From the NCBI GenBank assembly GCA_016946835.1, contig JACVTC010000005.1, positions 937,501 to 999,500 of the forward strand: a stretch of DNA of 62,000 nucleotides, in the 5' to 3' direction. Position 1 is the stretch's first letter. Every line of letters begins with the position of its first letter. Of the stretch, positions 50,389 to 62,000 are shown one piece after another. Under the pieces are notes generated by a model. The model saw only the letters and a list, made by a program, of their open reading frames with translations. It made no database searches and was not told the origin of the DNA. The translations under genes were made by a program, and so were the position numbers. Source of the stretch: Neocallimastix lanati (nom. inval.) (Eukaryota; Neocallimastigomycota; Neocallimastigomycetes; Neocallimastigales; Neocallimastigaceae).

Positions 50389-52154
50389 AAAATAAAAAAA
50401 AATAAAGGATAAAAAAATAAAAAAATAAAAAAAATAAAAATATGTATATATATATATATATATAAAATTTACATTAACATATGGAGACATTTGTTCATTA
50501 GTAATACCATGCATTGGATTAGTATTTTTTACATTTAAACAAAAAGCTAAAAGTAAACATTGATCAATAGTTCTTAAATTATCTTTTTTAGGATCACTTT
50601 TTTCATTTTCATTTTCATTTTTTTCAAAAGCAATATTTTCAAGTAAAACTTCATCATTCAAATCTAATGTTTCTGGTTTCGTTGCTTTCTTTTCATCATT
50701 TTCTGGTTCTTTATCTTTTACAACAAAACTTGTGGCACTACTCATTTCACTGACATTATCATCAATTTCAACCTCATCCTTAGTAGCATCACTTTCTGCC
50801 ATAATAACTAATTGTGGAATATTTTCTTGTTGGAACTTTGTTCGTTTACCTAAAGCACCAGTAACTTCCCACTTGAAATTACTTTTTTCTTGAGCTTTCT
50901 TAAATAAATTATAAGCATCTTGATCCTTACCATAAAAGTGATAAATAATACCTAATTCAATGTAATAGCGAGTATATAAATTATCGGTCATATCTGGAAT
51001 AATTTCTAATACTGTTTTCATTTATATAACGATAAATAAATAATATATAAAAATAATATATTCAATTTCATTTATGATTTTATCAATAAATAATTGATTA
51101 CATTTTATATGATCAATATATATAATGTTATAAATAATTATTAATACATGTATATCTTTTCATAAATTTTTTAACATTTTAATATTATAAAATTTATATA
51201 GATAAACAACAAAAATAACTATCAAAAAAAAATATATATATATATATATATATTTTATACTAATAAATATTACCTTTATTCATATTATTAATAATTTTTT
51301 CATTTAAAGTACCAGAATAATTTTCTAACATTCTTTGTTGAAGGAATAAGCAACGAGCATACCACCAAGGGAAAGTAATAAGATTTGTCTTAATTTCTTC
51401 TAAGTATTTTAATAATGAAATTGCTAATAAAATATATATTGGATCGGGCATTAAATGGAAAATTTCTTCAGCATCAATACTTAAATCTTTTAAAATTGAT
51501 TTTTTAATTTCGGTTTCCTAAATTTATAAATAAATTATAATTTTATTTAATATTTTATTACAATCCCATAAAATACTTAAAATAAAATTACAATAAAAAT
51601 ATTATATTTTATAAATTCATAAAAATAAAAACTTACATCAAGGCTTTCATTAAATGGAATTAAATCTTTAATTTTAATTTCAACCAAAGGACCAGTAAAT
51701 GAATTCTGTATAGTAGCATTTAAGCAAGCGATAGCTAAGCATAAAATATTAAATTCAGCTTCTTCTTTATCTCCAGAAAAATCATTGATATAATGTTCAG
51801 TTTGAATTGAAATATATCCTGGAACATCTATTAAATAAATTTAATATCAATTATTGATAATATAGGAATTTTCATTATTTAGAAAGTTTAAATTTATTCT
51901 TACATTGGATACTATATTTTTTTTAAAATATAAATTTATTTTTCAATAATATTTTTAATATTATATTAATATTAACCTTTTCCATTTAATTTTTGTTCTG
52001 CTTCTGGTGAAACCGGAATAGTTAAAATATATTTTCCAAAATCAGATAATAATACCTTATCAGTTTCACCATTAATTAAATTATTTACAATTTCATTTTC
52101 CTCTTCAACTGGAATAGTACTTTGAATAAGATTCAATTGTATATCATTAAACAT
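48081..52154 (-). CDS. TTC27 / Emw1-family tetratricopeptide repeat protein
   Basis: TPR protein of the TTC27 family (yeast Emw1, an essential cell-wall-integrity-linked protein); proposed roles are co-chaperone-like, and the molecular function is not settled. Ten exons: 51977-52154, 51637-51827, 51274-51517, 50473-51011, 50031-50240, 49595-49894, 49346-49498, 48871-49165, 48362-48696, 48081-48164, giving 842 residues; human TTC27 is 843. Family blocks: TFPWWYARCLFLQQRML, VTGALGKRTKFQQ, HTMGLLLRSRLE, ALEIYERLEMWEQVIGCYQA, YIKAWELSGHHYARAMRSL, then TPR repeats FEGSWFILGCASMNIEDWD and HGEAWNNLASVYSKK, and YASVDLGEFNEAIKAM. An acidic Glu/Asp/Lys insert lies after LVIMAES (about nt 50580-50800). 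Two donors are GT-T/AATATT variants, weaker than the usual GTAAGT/GTATGT. Confidence 0.94.
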
Positions 52155-52819
52155 TTTTTTTATATTTCTTATATAATTAAAAAAAATAAAATAAAATAAA
52201 ATAAAATAAAAATGGTATTATATTTGTTAAATATTCAACGCTATAATTTATTTATTTATTTATTTATATATATAATTTACAAATTAAAAATTAATATTTA
52301 CAATGTAAAAATTAAGAAATTTATTTATTTTAATTTTAATAAAAGATATATTATAATATAAATATTTATGAATATTTTTTTTTTACTTTCTTTATTAATA
52401 ATATTTTTTTTTCTTTTATTATTAATAAAAAGTAATAATTTTTTTTTATTGCAAAGAAAAAAAAAATAAATAAATTTTAAATTATAATATTATTATAAAA
52501 TTAATCTAAATATATTATATTAAAAAAAAATATTTATTATACAATTATATTTTAAAAAAAAAAAAAAAAATTCAAAATATTGTGTTATGATTGGATGAAA
52601 TATTTTTTCAATAAAAATTTAAATTTGTATAAGTTAAAACTAAAAGGTTACACGAATCAGTGGACTATAACCCGCAAGATTTTTAACTAGTTAAAAATGA
52701 GAATAAAAATGGACTGATATGAAATAGAAATAAAAACTAGATTAATACATAAATTTATTTTTTTACTACATTTATTAACATAAATTTATTATTAATTAGT
52801 GGACTAACTATATTATTAG
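52155..52819. other. Intergenic region with a short complex patch
   Basis: Promoter side of TTC27. A/T runs except for about 52645-52710, which has higher complexity: CAGTGGACTATAACCCGC at 52658-52675 and a perfect 20-base palindrome at 52679-52698. A second AGTGGACTA lies at 52798-52806, just before the satellite. Confidence 0.55.
52679..52698. repeat. Perfect 20-base palindrome
   Basis: ATTTTTAACTAGTTAAAAAT reads the same on both strands. It sits 4 bases after the CCCGC of the complex patch. It could form a cruciform or hairpin; no function is assigned. Confidence 0.8.
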
Positions 52820-54290
52820 TTATTATTTATTATTTATTATTTATTATTTATTATTTATTATTTATTATTTATTATTAATAAATACTCTTATTTATTATTT
52901 ATTATTTATTATTTATTATTTATTATTAATAAATACTCTTATTATTTATTATTTATTATTTATTATTTATTATTAATAAATACTCTTATTATTTATTATT
53001 TATTATTTATTATTTATTATTAATAAATACTCTTATTATTTATTATTTATTATATTTATTATTTATTATTAATAAATACTCTTATTATTTATTATTTATT
53101 ATTTATTATTTATTATTTATTATTTATTATTTATTATTAATAAATACTCTTATTATTTATTATTTATTATTTATTATTTATTATATTTATTATTTATTAT
53201 TAATAAATACTCTTATTATTTATTATTTATTATTTATTATTTATTATTTATTATTTATTATTTATTATTAATAAATACTCTTATTATTTATTATTTATTA
53301 TTTATTATTTATTATTTATTATTTATTATTAATAAATACTCTTATTATTTATTATTTATTATTTATTATTAATAAATACTCTTATTATTTATTATTTATT
53401 ATTTATTATTTATTATTTATTATTAATAAATACTCTTATTATTTATTATTTATTATTTATTATTTATTATTTATTATTTATTATTAATAAATACTCTTAT
53501 TATTTATTATTTATTATTTATTATTTATTATTAATAAATACTCTTATTATTTATTATTTATTATTTATTATTTATTATTTATTATTAATAAATACTCTTA
53601 TTATTTATTATTTATTATTTATTATTTATTATTTATTATTAATAAATACTCTTATTATTTATTATTTATTATATTTATTATTTATTATTAATAAATACTC
53701 TTATTATTTATTATTTATTATTTATTATTTATTATTTATTATTAATAAATACTCTTATTATTTATTATTTATTATTTATTATTAATAAATACTCTTATTA
53801 TTTATTATTTATTATTTATTATTAATAAATACTCTTATTATTTATTATTTATTATTTATTATTAATAAATACTCTTATTATTTATTATTTATTATTTATT
53901 ATTTATTATTTATTATTTATTATTAATAAATACTCTTATTATTTATTATTTATTATTTATTATTTATTATTTATTATTAATAAATACTCTTATTATTTAT
54001 TATTTATTATTTATTATTTATTATTTATTATTAATAAATACTCTTATTATTTATTATTTATTATTTATTATTTATTATTTATTATTTATTATTTATTATT
54101 TATTATTTATTTATTATTTATTATTAATAAATACTCTTATTATTTATTATTTATTATTTATTATTTATTATTTATTATTTATTATTTATTATTTATTATT
54201 TATTATTTACTATTTATTATTTATTTATTTATTATTTATTATTTATTATTTATTATTTATTTATTAATTATTATTATTATTTATTAGTAT
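52820..54290. repeat. Satellite array 1: 7-bp ATTATTT units with ATTAATAAATACTCTT spacers
   Basis: About 1.47 kb of tandem 7-mers (ATTATTT) broken about 24 times by the 16-base spacer ATTAATAAATACTCTT. Between spacers the number of 7-mers varies (commonly 3 to 8), giving a higher-order repeat. The spacer contains the palindrome TTATTAATAA and is the only place with C. A near-identical array lies at 58259-60060. Confidence 0.95.
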
Positions 54291-55264
54291 TAGTATTAAA
54301 CAATTAATAAAAAGCAGTAATAATATATATTATTTATATTTTCTGTATTATATTTATTATGATTCTTTATTTTAAAATACAAAATATAAATAAAATTATA
54401 TTAAAATTTTAATGTATTATTGAAATATAAGTTTTAGATATTAAAAAATATTTTATTTTGTATATTTTTATTTTGTATATTTTTATTTTGTATATTTTTA
54501 TTTTTTATATCTTTTTTTTTTTTTTTTTTTAATAAAATTTATTATTTATTTTTACACATTTAATTTTTATTAATTTTATTAATTATTAATTAATTAAATA
54601 TTATTAATTATTAGAAGATAAAACAATAAATGAACGTTATTTTAATTTAATACATAATTTTTGTTATAATATTTATTATTTGTTTCAAATATTAGATAAT
54701 TGTTTAAATTAATATTTAAGTGTTTATTATTATTTTAATATATTCACATAATAAATAAAATAATTAAATAAATAAATAAATAAATATATAAGATAAAAAA
54801 TACAATTGTTTAGTTTTTTTTTACTATATCATTTAATTTTCTTTAAAAGATATGAAAATTAAAGAAAATTATTAATAATAATAAAATATAAATATGAAAA
54901 TTGATATAATGTAAAAAATATAAATAAATATTTATTATAATAAACTATATAACTAAAGAAGATATACTTCAAAAATTTACATATATATAAATTTATATAT
55001 CTATATATAAATTTTATATTTTAACTATTTACTTGGAAAAAAATTTTTTTTTAATTTTTAAAAAGAAATATAAAAAAAAATAAAAATAAAATAAAATAAA
55101 TTTTATTTATAATAAATAATAAATATAATTATGGTATAATAAAAAAAATTATTTTAAAGAAAATAAATTAAAAGTAAGAGTAAAGGATAGAAGATAATAA
55201 TGTTATATTTATTATATATAATAGTTGTTTGTTTGTTAAAAAAAATTTTTTTTTTGTGAGTTAT
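54291..55264. other. AT-rich intergenic region
   Basis: Between satellite array 1 and the stop of the next gene. Contains three copies of TTTTGTATATTTTTA-type repeats near 54456-54510 and otherwise only A/T runs. No gene was seen. Confidence 0.55.
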
Positions 55265-57289
55265 TTAAAAAGTTGGCCAAATATTTATTGATTGATTGGT
55301 TTGATAAAATTCCGTTGAAGATGGAACTTCTTGAGATCCAGCCACTACTTGTAATTGAGGTGTAAAAAAAGCAGTTGTTACAGCTAAAGCTGCTAAACTA
55401 TCAGTAGTTGCAGCTAATGTTGATATATTATTTGATGAAACATTTAACGAAGGGATATCATTTGAAGTTACTGTTAAATTAGGAATATCATTTGAAGATA
55501 CTGTTAAATTAGATAAATCATTTGAAGATACTGTTAAAGTTGTTAAATTATTTGAAGTAACAGATGATAATGTAGTTGGGGTATATTGAGTCGTAATAGA
55601 ATTATCGGCTTCAGGAGATGAAGTATCAGTGTACTGAAGTGTGGTATTTAATGTGGTGTCAAGAGAAGCATTTATATCCCCATCAAGTGCATCTTCTTCT
55701 CTCCATCTAACCCTTAAATAGAATTTCTTCTCTAATTCATATGTTGATTCACCATGAAAATATTTAGCAATCACAGTAATTTCACAATCTTGTGCGGTTT
55801 CATCTGGAATTCCAGATAATACATTATTTTCCCATGTTAACCAATTTGGGAGTGACGGTGAATAGAAAATAACCTTTGGTGATCTAATTTGTGGGTCATA
55901 AATTTTTGGTTGATAAGAATATTTAGTACCTATGTATGCAATTGGAGATGGCTCTGGTCCAGCTATTTTTCTTTCAAACTCCTTGAAAATCCAACCACCA
56001 TCAGATGTTTTCTTAGCTTCAATAATCCAAACATGATTACCCTTGGACTTAGCCTTTTTTCCATCTTCATTAAATCTACTAATATATTTGTGTTGCCAAA
56101 GGTATTGTCTAGCCTTCTTTTCTGAAACAATTTCTTCAGTAATACCATTTCTTTGTAATTCTTCTCTAAATGCATTAGTAAATGAACGAATACGAAACTT
56201 GAATTGTTTAAAATCTATTGTTTCTGAAACTTTGTTCAATTTTTTTGCTATCATTGTTTGATGACTAATAATTTATTTATTTAAATATTTATATTAATTA
56301 TTTGTTTATTATCAAAATTTAATTATATTAAAAAAATAAAATAAAATGACTATTATCATTAAAAAATTATACTTACATTCTTTCACCATTACTATCGGAC
56401 GCACCCACTATAATATTAAATAAAAATTATTAAAATAAATTATTTATTATTATTATTATTTTATTAGTTCATTGATTTGAAAATTCAAACCTTCATATTA
56501 ATAAATAAATATATATTTTAAATATATTTTTATAAAATCTTTATTACTTCATTTATATTTTCAAAAGAAAATATAAAAAATATAAAAAAAAAAAAAAAAA
56601 TATATATATAAATATATATATATATATATTTACAATCTGAACAAACTCTTGCTAAAAATCCAAAAAAGATTTCATCTAAACGTTCACGTAGAGTATTTTC
56701 AGTATGAATTTTAGGTATTAATGGGAAAGTTTCTGGAAATAAAGATATTGGTTGTGATTGTTGTGGTTGTGGTTGTGGTTGATTCATAGTTAAAGTATTA
56801 ACAGGTCTAATATATTTATCTATATCATTTCTCTTTCTCTTCTAATCATTATTAAAACAGATTTCAAATTTGAAAATTTTAGATTTAATTTAATTATTCA
56901 ATTTTATAAATTAATATACATAATTAATGAAATTTACTTTACTATCAGGTGAAAGTTGTTCTAATATATCTATATTGTTAGTTTGTGGATATTGCTATAG
57001 AATTTTAATATAAAAGAAAAAAAGTTAATATTCATGAATTATTAAGATTAACTTTCTTACTTATTAACTATTTCTTATAATAATCTATTTATTAATTTTA
57101 ATTATTTATATATATATGAATTAAATTTACCATTAATGAATATTGATCCTTAAATTCATTTAATATATTAATAGTTTTAACTATATCATCAAGTTTATTA
57201 AAGGCATCAGTCTCAATTCCTTGGGAGAATAAGGCCTTAGCTTCATTAGCATTAATTATAATAGTATCAAAAAGTACAGATAAGTTCAT
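55265..57289 (-). CDS. Putative fungal nuclear regulator with a conserved middle domain and Ser/Thr repeat tail
   Basis: Five exons: 57131-57289, 56938-56994, 56634-56841, 56377-56407 (31 nt), 55265-56264, giving 484 residues. Order: an N-terminal helical region (NANEAKALFSQGIETDAFN), a basic KKRKRND stretch that could be a nuclear localisation signal, a Gln/Pro repeat (MNQPQPQPQQSQP), then a conserved-looking domain from LRERLDEIFFGFLARVCSDC through KQFKFRIRSFTNAFREEL, SRFNEDGKKAKSKGNHVW and GGWIFKEFERKIAG to SLPNWLTWENNVLSGIPDET, whose last part resembles an Ig/cadherin-like (He_PIG-type) beta fold. I recall similar proteins of unknown or transcription-related function in fungi but cannot name the family with certainty. 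The tail has a 10-residue repeat, LTVSSNDIPN. The ATG at 57289 is preferred; the frame is open a few codons further up without another ATG. Confidence 0.75.
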
Positions 57290-58258
57290 TTCTTCCAATT
57301 AATTATATACTATAAAGTTATATTGATATAATTAAAGGAGAAACTTGATATTATAACAATGTTCTTTAGATAGGATAAGTATTTAGTTTTGTGAATAAAA
57401 ATTTTGTTCTTTAAAAGTTTTGTATATATTTACAAATAAATAAAATTTTTTTTTTTGAAATATAAAAATATTTAATTTTCGCTATATTTCGTATTTCTTT
57501 ATTTTTTGTTATGTATATTTATTTTATTATTAATATTGATGTATGAAATGAAAAAAAAAGAATTTTTTTGCATTTTTATACTAATTTCAAAAAAATAAAA
57601 TATTTTTATCTTTTTTTAACAATAAATATATCATTATTTTAAAATAAATAATAAAGCAGAAAAGAAAGAAAAAATAATATACTATTTTTATTATATGATA
57701 ATAAATTTCTAATATCCATCCAAAGCCCACAACTTCAAAAAATTTTGGAATTTGATAATTTCTAAAAATTATTATATATTAAAATTATTATCCAATATAT
57801 TATATATTAAATATGAATATATTGATACATTTATTAAATATATTTAAAAAAAATTATCAATTAAATTAATTATATTTTATTATATATTAATAATTCAAAT
57901 TTATAAAAGGAAAAAATATATACATATAAAATTTATTATATATAATATTATATTAAAATGTATTTTAAAATTGGAAGTTTTATTTATTATATTTTTTTTT
58001 TACAGACACATTTTTTGTTATATTTTTAAATAATTGTTGTCACTATTAATTTAATATATTTTATTATTCATTACTATTTCTTTGGTTTGCTTTATAATAA
58101 ATTGATGGAAGGTACAGTGCTATTAAAAATTTAAATATATTTTAATTATAATACAATATTTTTATATTATTCAAGAATATAAAAAAATGCATTTAAAAAT
58201 GTAATTGGAAATTTAAGATTAATATTATATTTGAAATGGATAAAATCAAAAAATTTTA
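57290..58258. other. AT-rich intergenic region
   Basis: Upstream (promoter) side of the putative regulator gene, ending at satellite array 2. A/T runs only. No gene was seen. Confidence 0.55.
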
Positions 58259-60060
58259 ATTATTTATTATTTATTTATTATTTATTATTTATTATTTATT
58301 ATTTATTATTTATTATTTATTATTTATTATTTATTATTTATTATTTATTATTTATTATTTATTATTTATTATTTATTATTTATTATTTATTATTTATTAT
58401 TTATTATTTATTATTTATTATTTATTATTTATTATTTATTATTTATTATTTATTATTTATTATTTATTATTTATTATTTATTATTTATTAATTATTATTT
58501 ATTATTTATTATTTATTATTTATTATTTATTATTTATTATTTATTATTTATTATTTATTATTTATTATTTATTATTTATTATTTATTATTTATTTATTAT
58601 TTATTTATTATTTATTATTTATTATTTATTATTTATTATTTATTATTTATTATTTATTATTTATTATTTATTATTTATTATTTATTATTTATTATTTATT
58701 ATTTATTATTTATTATTTATTATTTATTATTTATTTATTATTTATTATTAATAAATACTCTTATTATTTATTATTTATTATTTATTTATTATTTATTATT
58801 AATAAATACTCTTATTATTTATTATTTATTATTTATTATTTATTATTTATTTATTATTTATTATTAATAAATACTCTTATTATTTATTATTTATTATTTA
58901 TTATTTATTATTTTATTTATTATTTATTATTTATTTATTATTTATTATTAATAAATACTCTTATTATTTATTATTTATTATTTATTATTTATTATTTATT
59001 ATTTATTATTAATAAATACTCTTATTATTTATTATTTATTATTTATTATTTATTATTAATAAATACTCTTATTATTTATTATTTATTATTTATTATTTAT
59101 TATTTATTATTTATTATTTATTATTTATTATTAATAAATACTCTTATTATTTATTATTTATTATTTATTATTTATTATTTATTATTAATAAATACTCTTA
59201 TTATTTATTATTTATTATTTATTATTAATAAATACTCTTATTATTTATTATTTATTATTTATTATTTATTATTTATTATTTATTATTTATTATTTATTAT
59301 TTATTATTTATTATTTATTATTTATTATTAATAAATACTCTTATTATTTATTATTTATTATTTATTATTTATTATTTATTATTTATTATTAATAAATACT
59401 CTTATTATTTATTATTTATTATTTATTATTTATTATTTATTATTAATAAATACTCTTATTATTTATTATTTATTATTTATTATTAATAAATACTCTTATT
59501 ATTTATTATTTATTATTTATTATTAATAAATACTCTTATTATTTATTATTTATTATTTATTATTTATTATTTATTATTTATTATTTATTATTTATTATTT
59601 ATTATTTATTATTTATTATTTATTATTTATTATTTATTATTTATTATTTATTATTTATTATTTATTATTTATTATTTATTATTTATTATTTATTATTAAT
59701 AAATACTCTTATTATTTATTATTTATTATTATATTATATTATTATTTATTATTTATTATTTATTATTTATTATTTATTATTTATTATTTATTATTTATTA
59801 TTTATTATTTATTATTTATTATTTATTATTTATTATTTATTATTTATTATTTATTATTTATTATTCTATTATTTATTATTCAATTATTTATTATTTATTA
59901 TTTATTATTTATTATTTATTATTTATTATTTATTATTTATTATTTATTATTTATTATTTATTATTTATTATTTATTATTTATTATTTATTATTCAATTAT
60001 TATTATTTATTATTCAATTATTTATTATTTAGTATTTATTATTTATTATTTAATTATTTA
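58259..60060. repeat. Satellite array 2: same 7-bp/16-bp higher-order repeat
   Basis: About 1.8 kb with the same ATTATTT 7-mer and about 15 copies of the ATTAATAAATACTCTT spacer, all between about 58745 and 59710. The outer parts are nearly pure 7-mers, with occasional TTATTTATT or TATTCAATTATT variants near 59865-60025. Orientation is the same as array 1. Confidence 0.95.
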
Positions 60061-61023
60061 AAATTATAAAACCACAATTATTTTTATTTATTATTTATCT
60101 TTTATATCATATATTATAATAAATAGATTTAATTGATAATAAAAATATATTATTAAATAGGTATCATATTATATATTATTATACATTATATATTATTATA
60201 TATTATATATTAAATAATTAATCCTAATTAATAATTTTATATGATGTATATCTATTTACTAAATAAATATTGTTACACGTTCATTTGTTTTTTATCATTT
60301 CAATAAAAAAAATATACATAAATGTTTAAATTAATATAAAAATTTTAATTAATAATTTTTCAATTGAATAATTATTTAATATAAATATTTATATATATCA
60401 TTAATATATTTCAATATTTCAAAATTAAAAATATATATATATAATTATATACTATTAATTAAGCCATTACACTTTATATTAATTTAGTATAAGGAAATAC
60501 ATATATATATAATGAAGTATAAAATAAAAATTGTTTATATATTATAATATATACAATTTGCTTAAATTTTTTATATTTATTCACATTGAAGATTGACTAA
60601 ATTTTTTATAAATAAAATGTTTATAAAAAAAGGCTATAAATCAATCATAATAAGTTTAATATACTTTTTTAGGATAAAGAATTGCTTAAAAAATCTCAAT
60701 AATAATTCCTCTCATTTTCTTTTACATTCAATCAAGAATTGAATGTTAAAATTGATTAACTAAGGAAATGGCAAGTACCCTAAAACGTAAAATATATAAT
60801 ATATACACTCCCGAATTAAATATTGTATAAATGATAGAATAATATATATATATATAATTGAAAATAATAAAATACTATAAAAACTTCTTATATTAATAAA
60901 TTAATACATTAATAAATTTATAAATATATTCATTATATTATTATATAAAATATTAAAAAAAATGATAACATTTAAAATACTTAATCAAAATATTTATCAT
61001 AATTATACAAATTAAACATGAAA

Positions 61024-61054
<31 letters not shown>

Positions 61055-62000
61055 AGTAATAATAATAATAATAATAGTAATAATAGTAAAATAACATTCA
61101 AACGAGTAACTGAATTGCAAACCATGAATTATTAAATTTCTTTAAATTGTATTAATTAATTGCTTGTATATAATAAAATAAATGTAAATTTTGATGATAA
61201 ATTGTTCAAATAGAATATATTAATATAAATCTTGTTTATTTCATTAATTATTGTAATAACTCTAAATATATACTTTTTATTTTGTAGAGTTTATTTACAC
61301 ATGATTTTAATTTTTTATGTTGACGACTTTTATGAACAAAATATAAGGTTACACATATTTAAATATGCTCTAATTAAATTGTATAATATATTATGATATA
61401 GAGTTTCTCTATTTCAAATTATACTGAAATATGAATTTCCTTATATGGAACTGCTTATTATACCACCAAAGAAATTTTAAATTGTACCAGATTCAATGTA
61501 ATAAAAACATTTAATTAAGATATTTCTTTCATTCCAAATCTATTTAAAACAGAAAATATGTTTTTTTTTAACCCGATAATTCTGCTTAAGATTAACTGTT
61601 TTAAGAGTTATCTTAAATGGCATTACATACCTTAAATAAACATGTCAAAGTTTTTTTTTTTGTCAATACCACAAAAAAAAGCAAATTCTAAATTAATTGA
61701 AAGTATTTGAAAATATATAATTCTAATATTATTCTATTTAAATAGTTTAAATATAGTATACATTGTAACACCAATAAATAAAATACAATAAAAGAAATGA
61801 TATCATATAAAAGAAATGTCTTTTCTTTTTTTATTTAATTATTATTTTTAACAGAAATCAAAAAAAGATTAAAGTTTCATTTATGAAAAATTTTTCCACT
61901 TTAATTTATTAAATACTATATATTTAACATTTCATGTTCTAAGGGTATTATATAGTGAACAAATTTTTCATATCTTAATTTTTTTTTTTTTAATATCAAT
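60061..62000. other. Right-end region with no recognised gene
   Basis: AT-rich, but about 60650-60800 and 61280-61650 are a little more complex and less repetitive than other spacers. A small inverted repeat (ACATTCAAT / ATTGAATGT, 5-base loop) lies at 60724-60746. No ORF above about 60 codons and no RNA gene was recognised. It could hold a decayed gene or the distal part of a gene beyond the right edge. Confidence 0.45.

Noticed and set aside
58231-58491. 86-residue Leu-Leu-Phe-Ile-Ile-Tyr-Tyr ORF
   Set aside because: The 7-bp satellite read as codons; the period-7 repeat gives a 7-residue protein period and no stop.

Overview
This window looks like nuclear DNA of a zoosporic fungus with an extremely AT-rich genome, most plausibly an anaerobic gut fungus (Neocallimastigomycota). 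That is inference. What the sequence shows is: intergenic DNA that is almost pure A/T with long homopolymers; genes split by many short GT..AG introns; eukaryote-wide housekeeping genes (eIF3c, importin alpha, TTC27, a TRIP12/UFD4 HECT ligase, an AADAT-like aminotransferase); and two genes expected only in organisms that build basal bodies and cilia (delta-tubulin and an RPGRIP1L-like transition-zone protein). Exon models below were assembled by hand. Every intron used has GT..AG ends, and the coding phase closes on one in-frame stop in all complete models.

Layout. Minus strand: AADAT-like aminotransferase (left part of the window, 3' end missing), eIF3c (3505-6864), TRIP12/UFD4-type HECT ligase (7857-14639). 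After a 3 kb AT-rich gap with an 18-bp minisatellite comes delta-tubulin on the plus strand (17628-19681), tail to tail with an unrecognised Cys/His-rich protein gene on the minus strand (20232-21387). Then a small gene with a 12-cysteine C-terminus (22663-23261), a 3 kb gap with a small GC-richer ORF island (25702-25845), and a 938-residue low-complexity protein gene starting with a 5-nt coding exon (26368-29383). Importin alpha is on the plus strand (31059-33647), followed on the minus strand by an RG/RA-tailed protein (34630-35241) and a 28-exon RPGRIP1L-like gene (35619-45400).

The RPGRIP1L-like gene carries four very large (AAT)n arrays, each wholly inside a different intron. An intergenic region after it holds a 273-bp MITE-like element with terminal inverted repeats and a perfect 9-bp target duplication (46933-47205). 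TTC27 follows (48081-52154). The right end has one more gene, a fungal-type putative nuclear regulator (55265-57289), bracketed by two long blocks of one 7-bp-based satellite (52820-54290 and 58259-60060). No gene was recognised right of 57289.

The genes do not form a pathway cluster. Functionally they cover translation initiation, ubiquitin ligation, nuclear import, amino-acid metabolism and cilium/basal-body structure. No tRNA, rRNA, CRISPR or bacterial-type element was seen.
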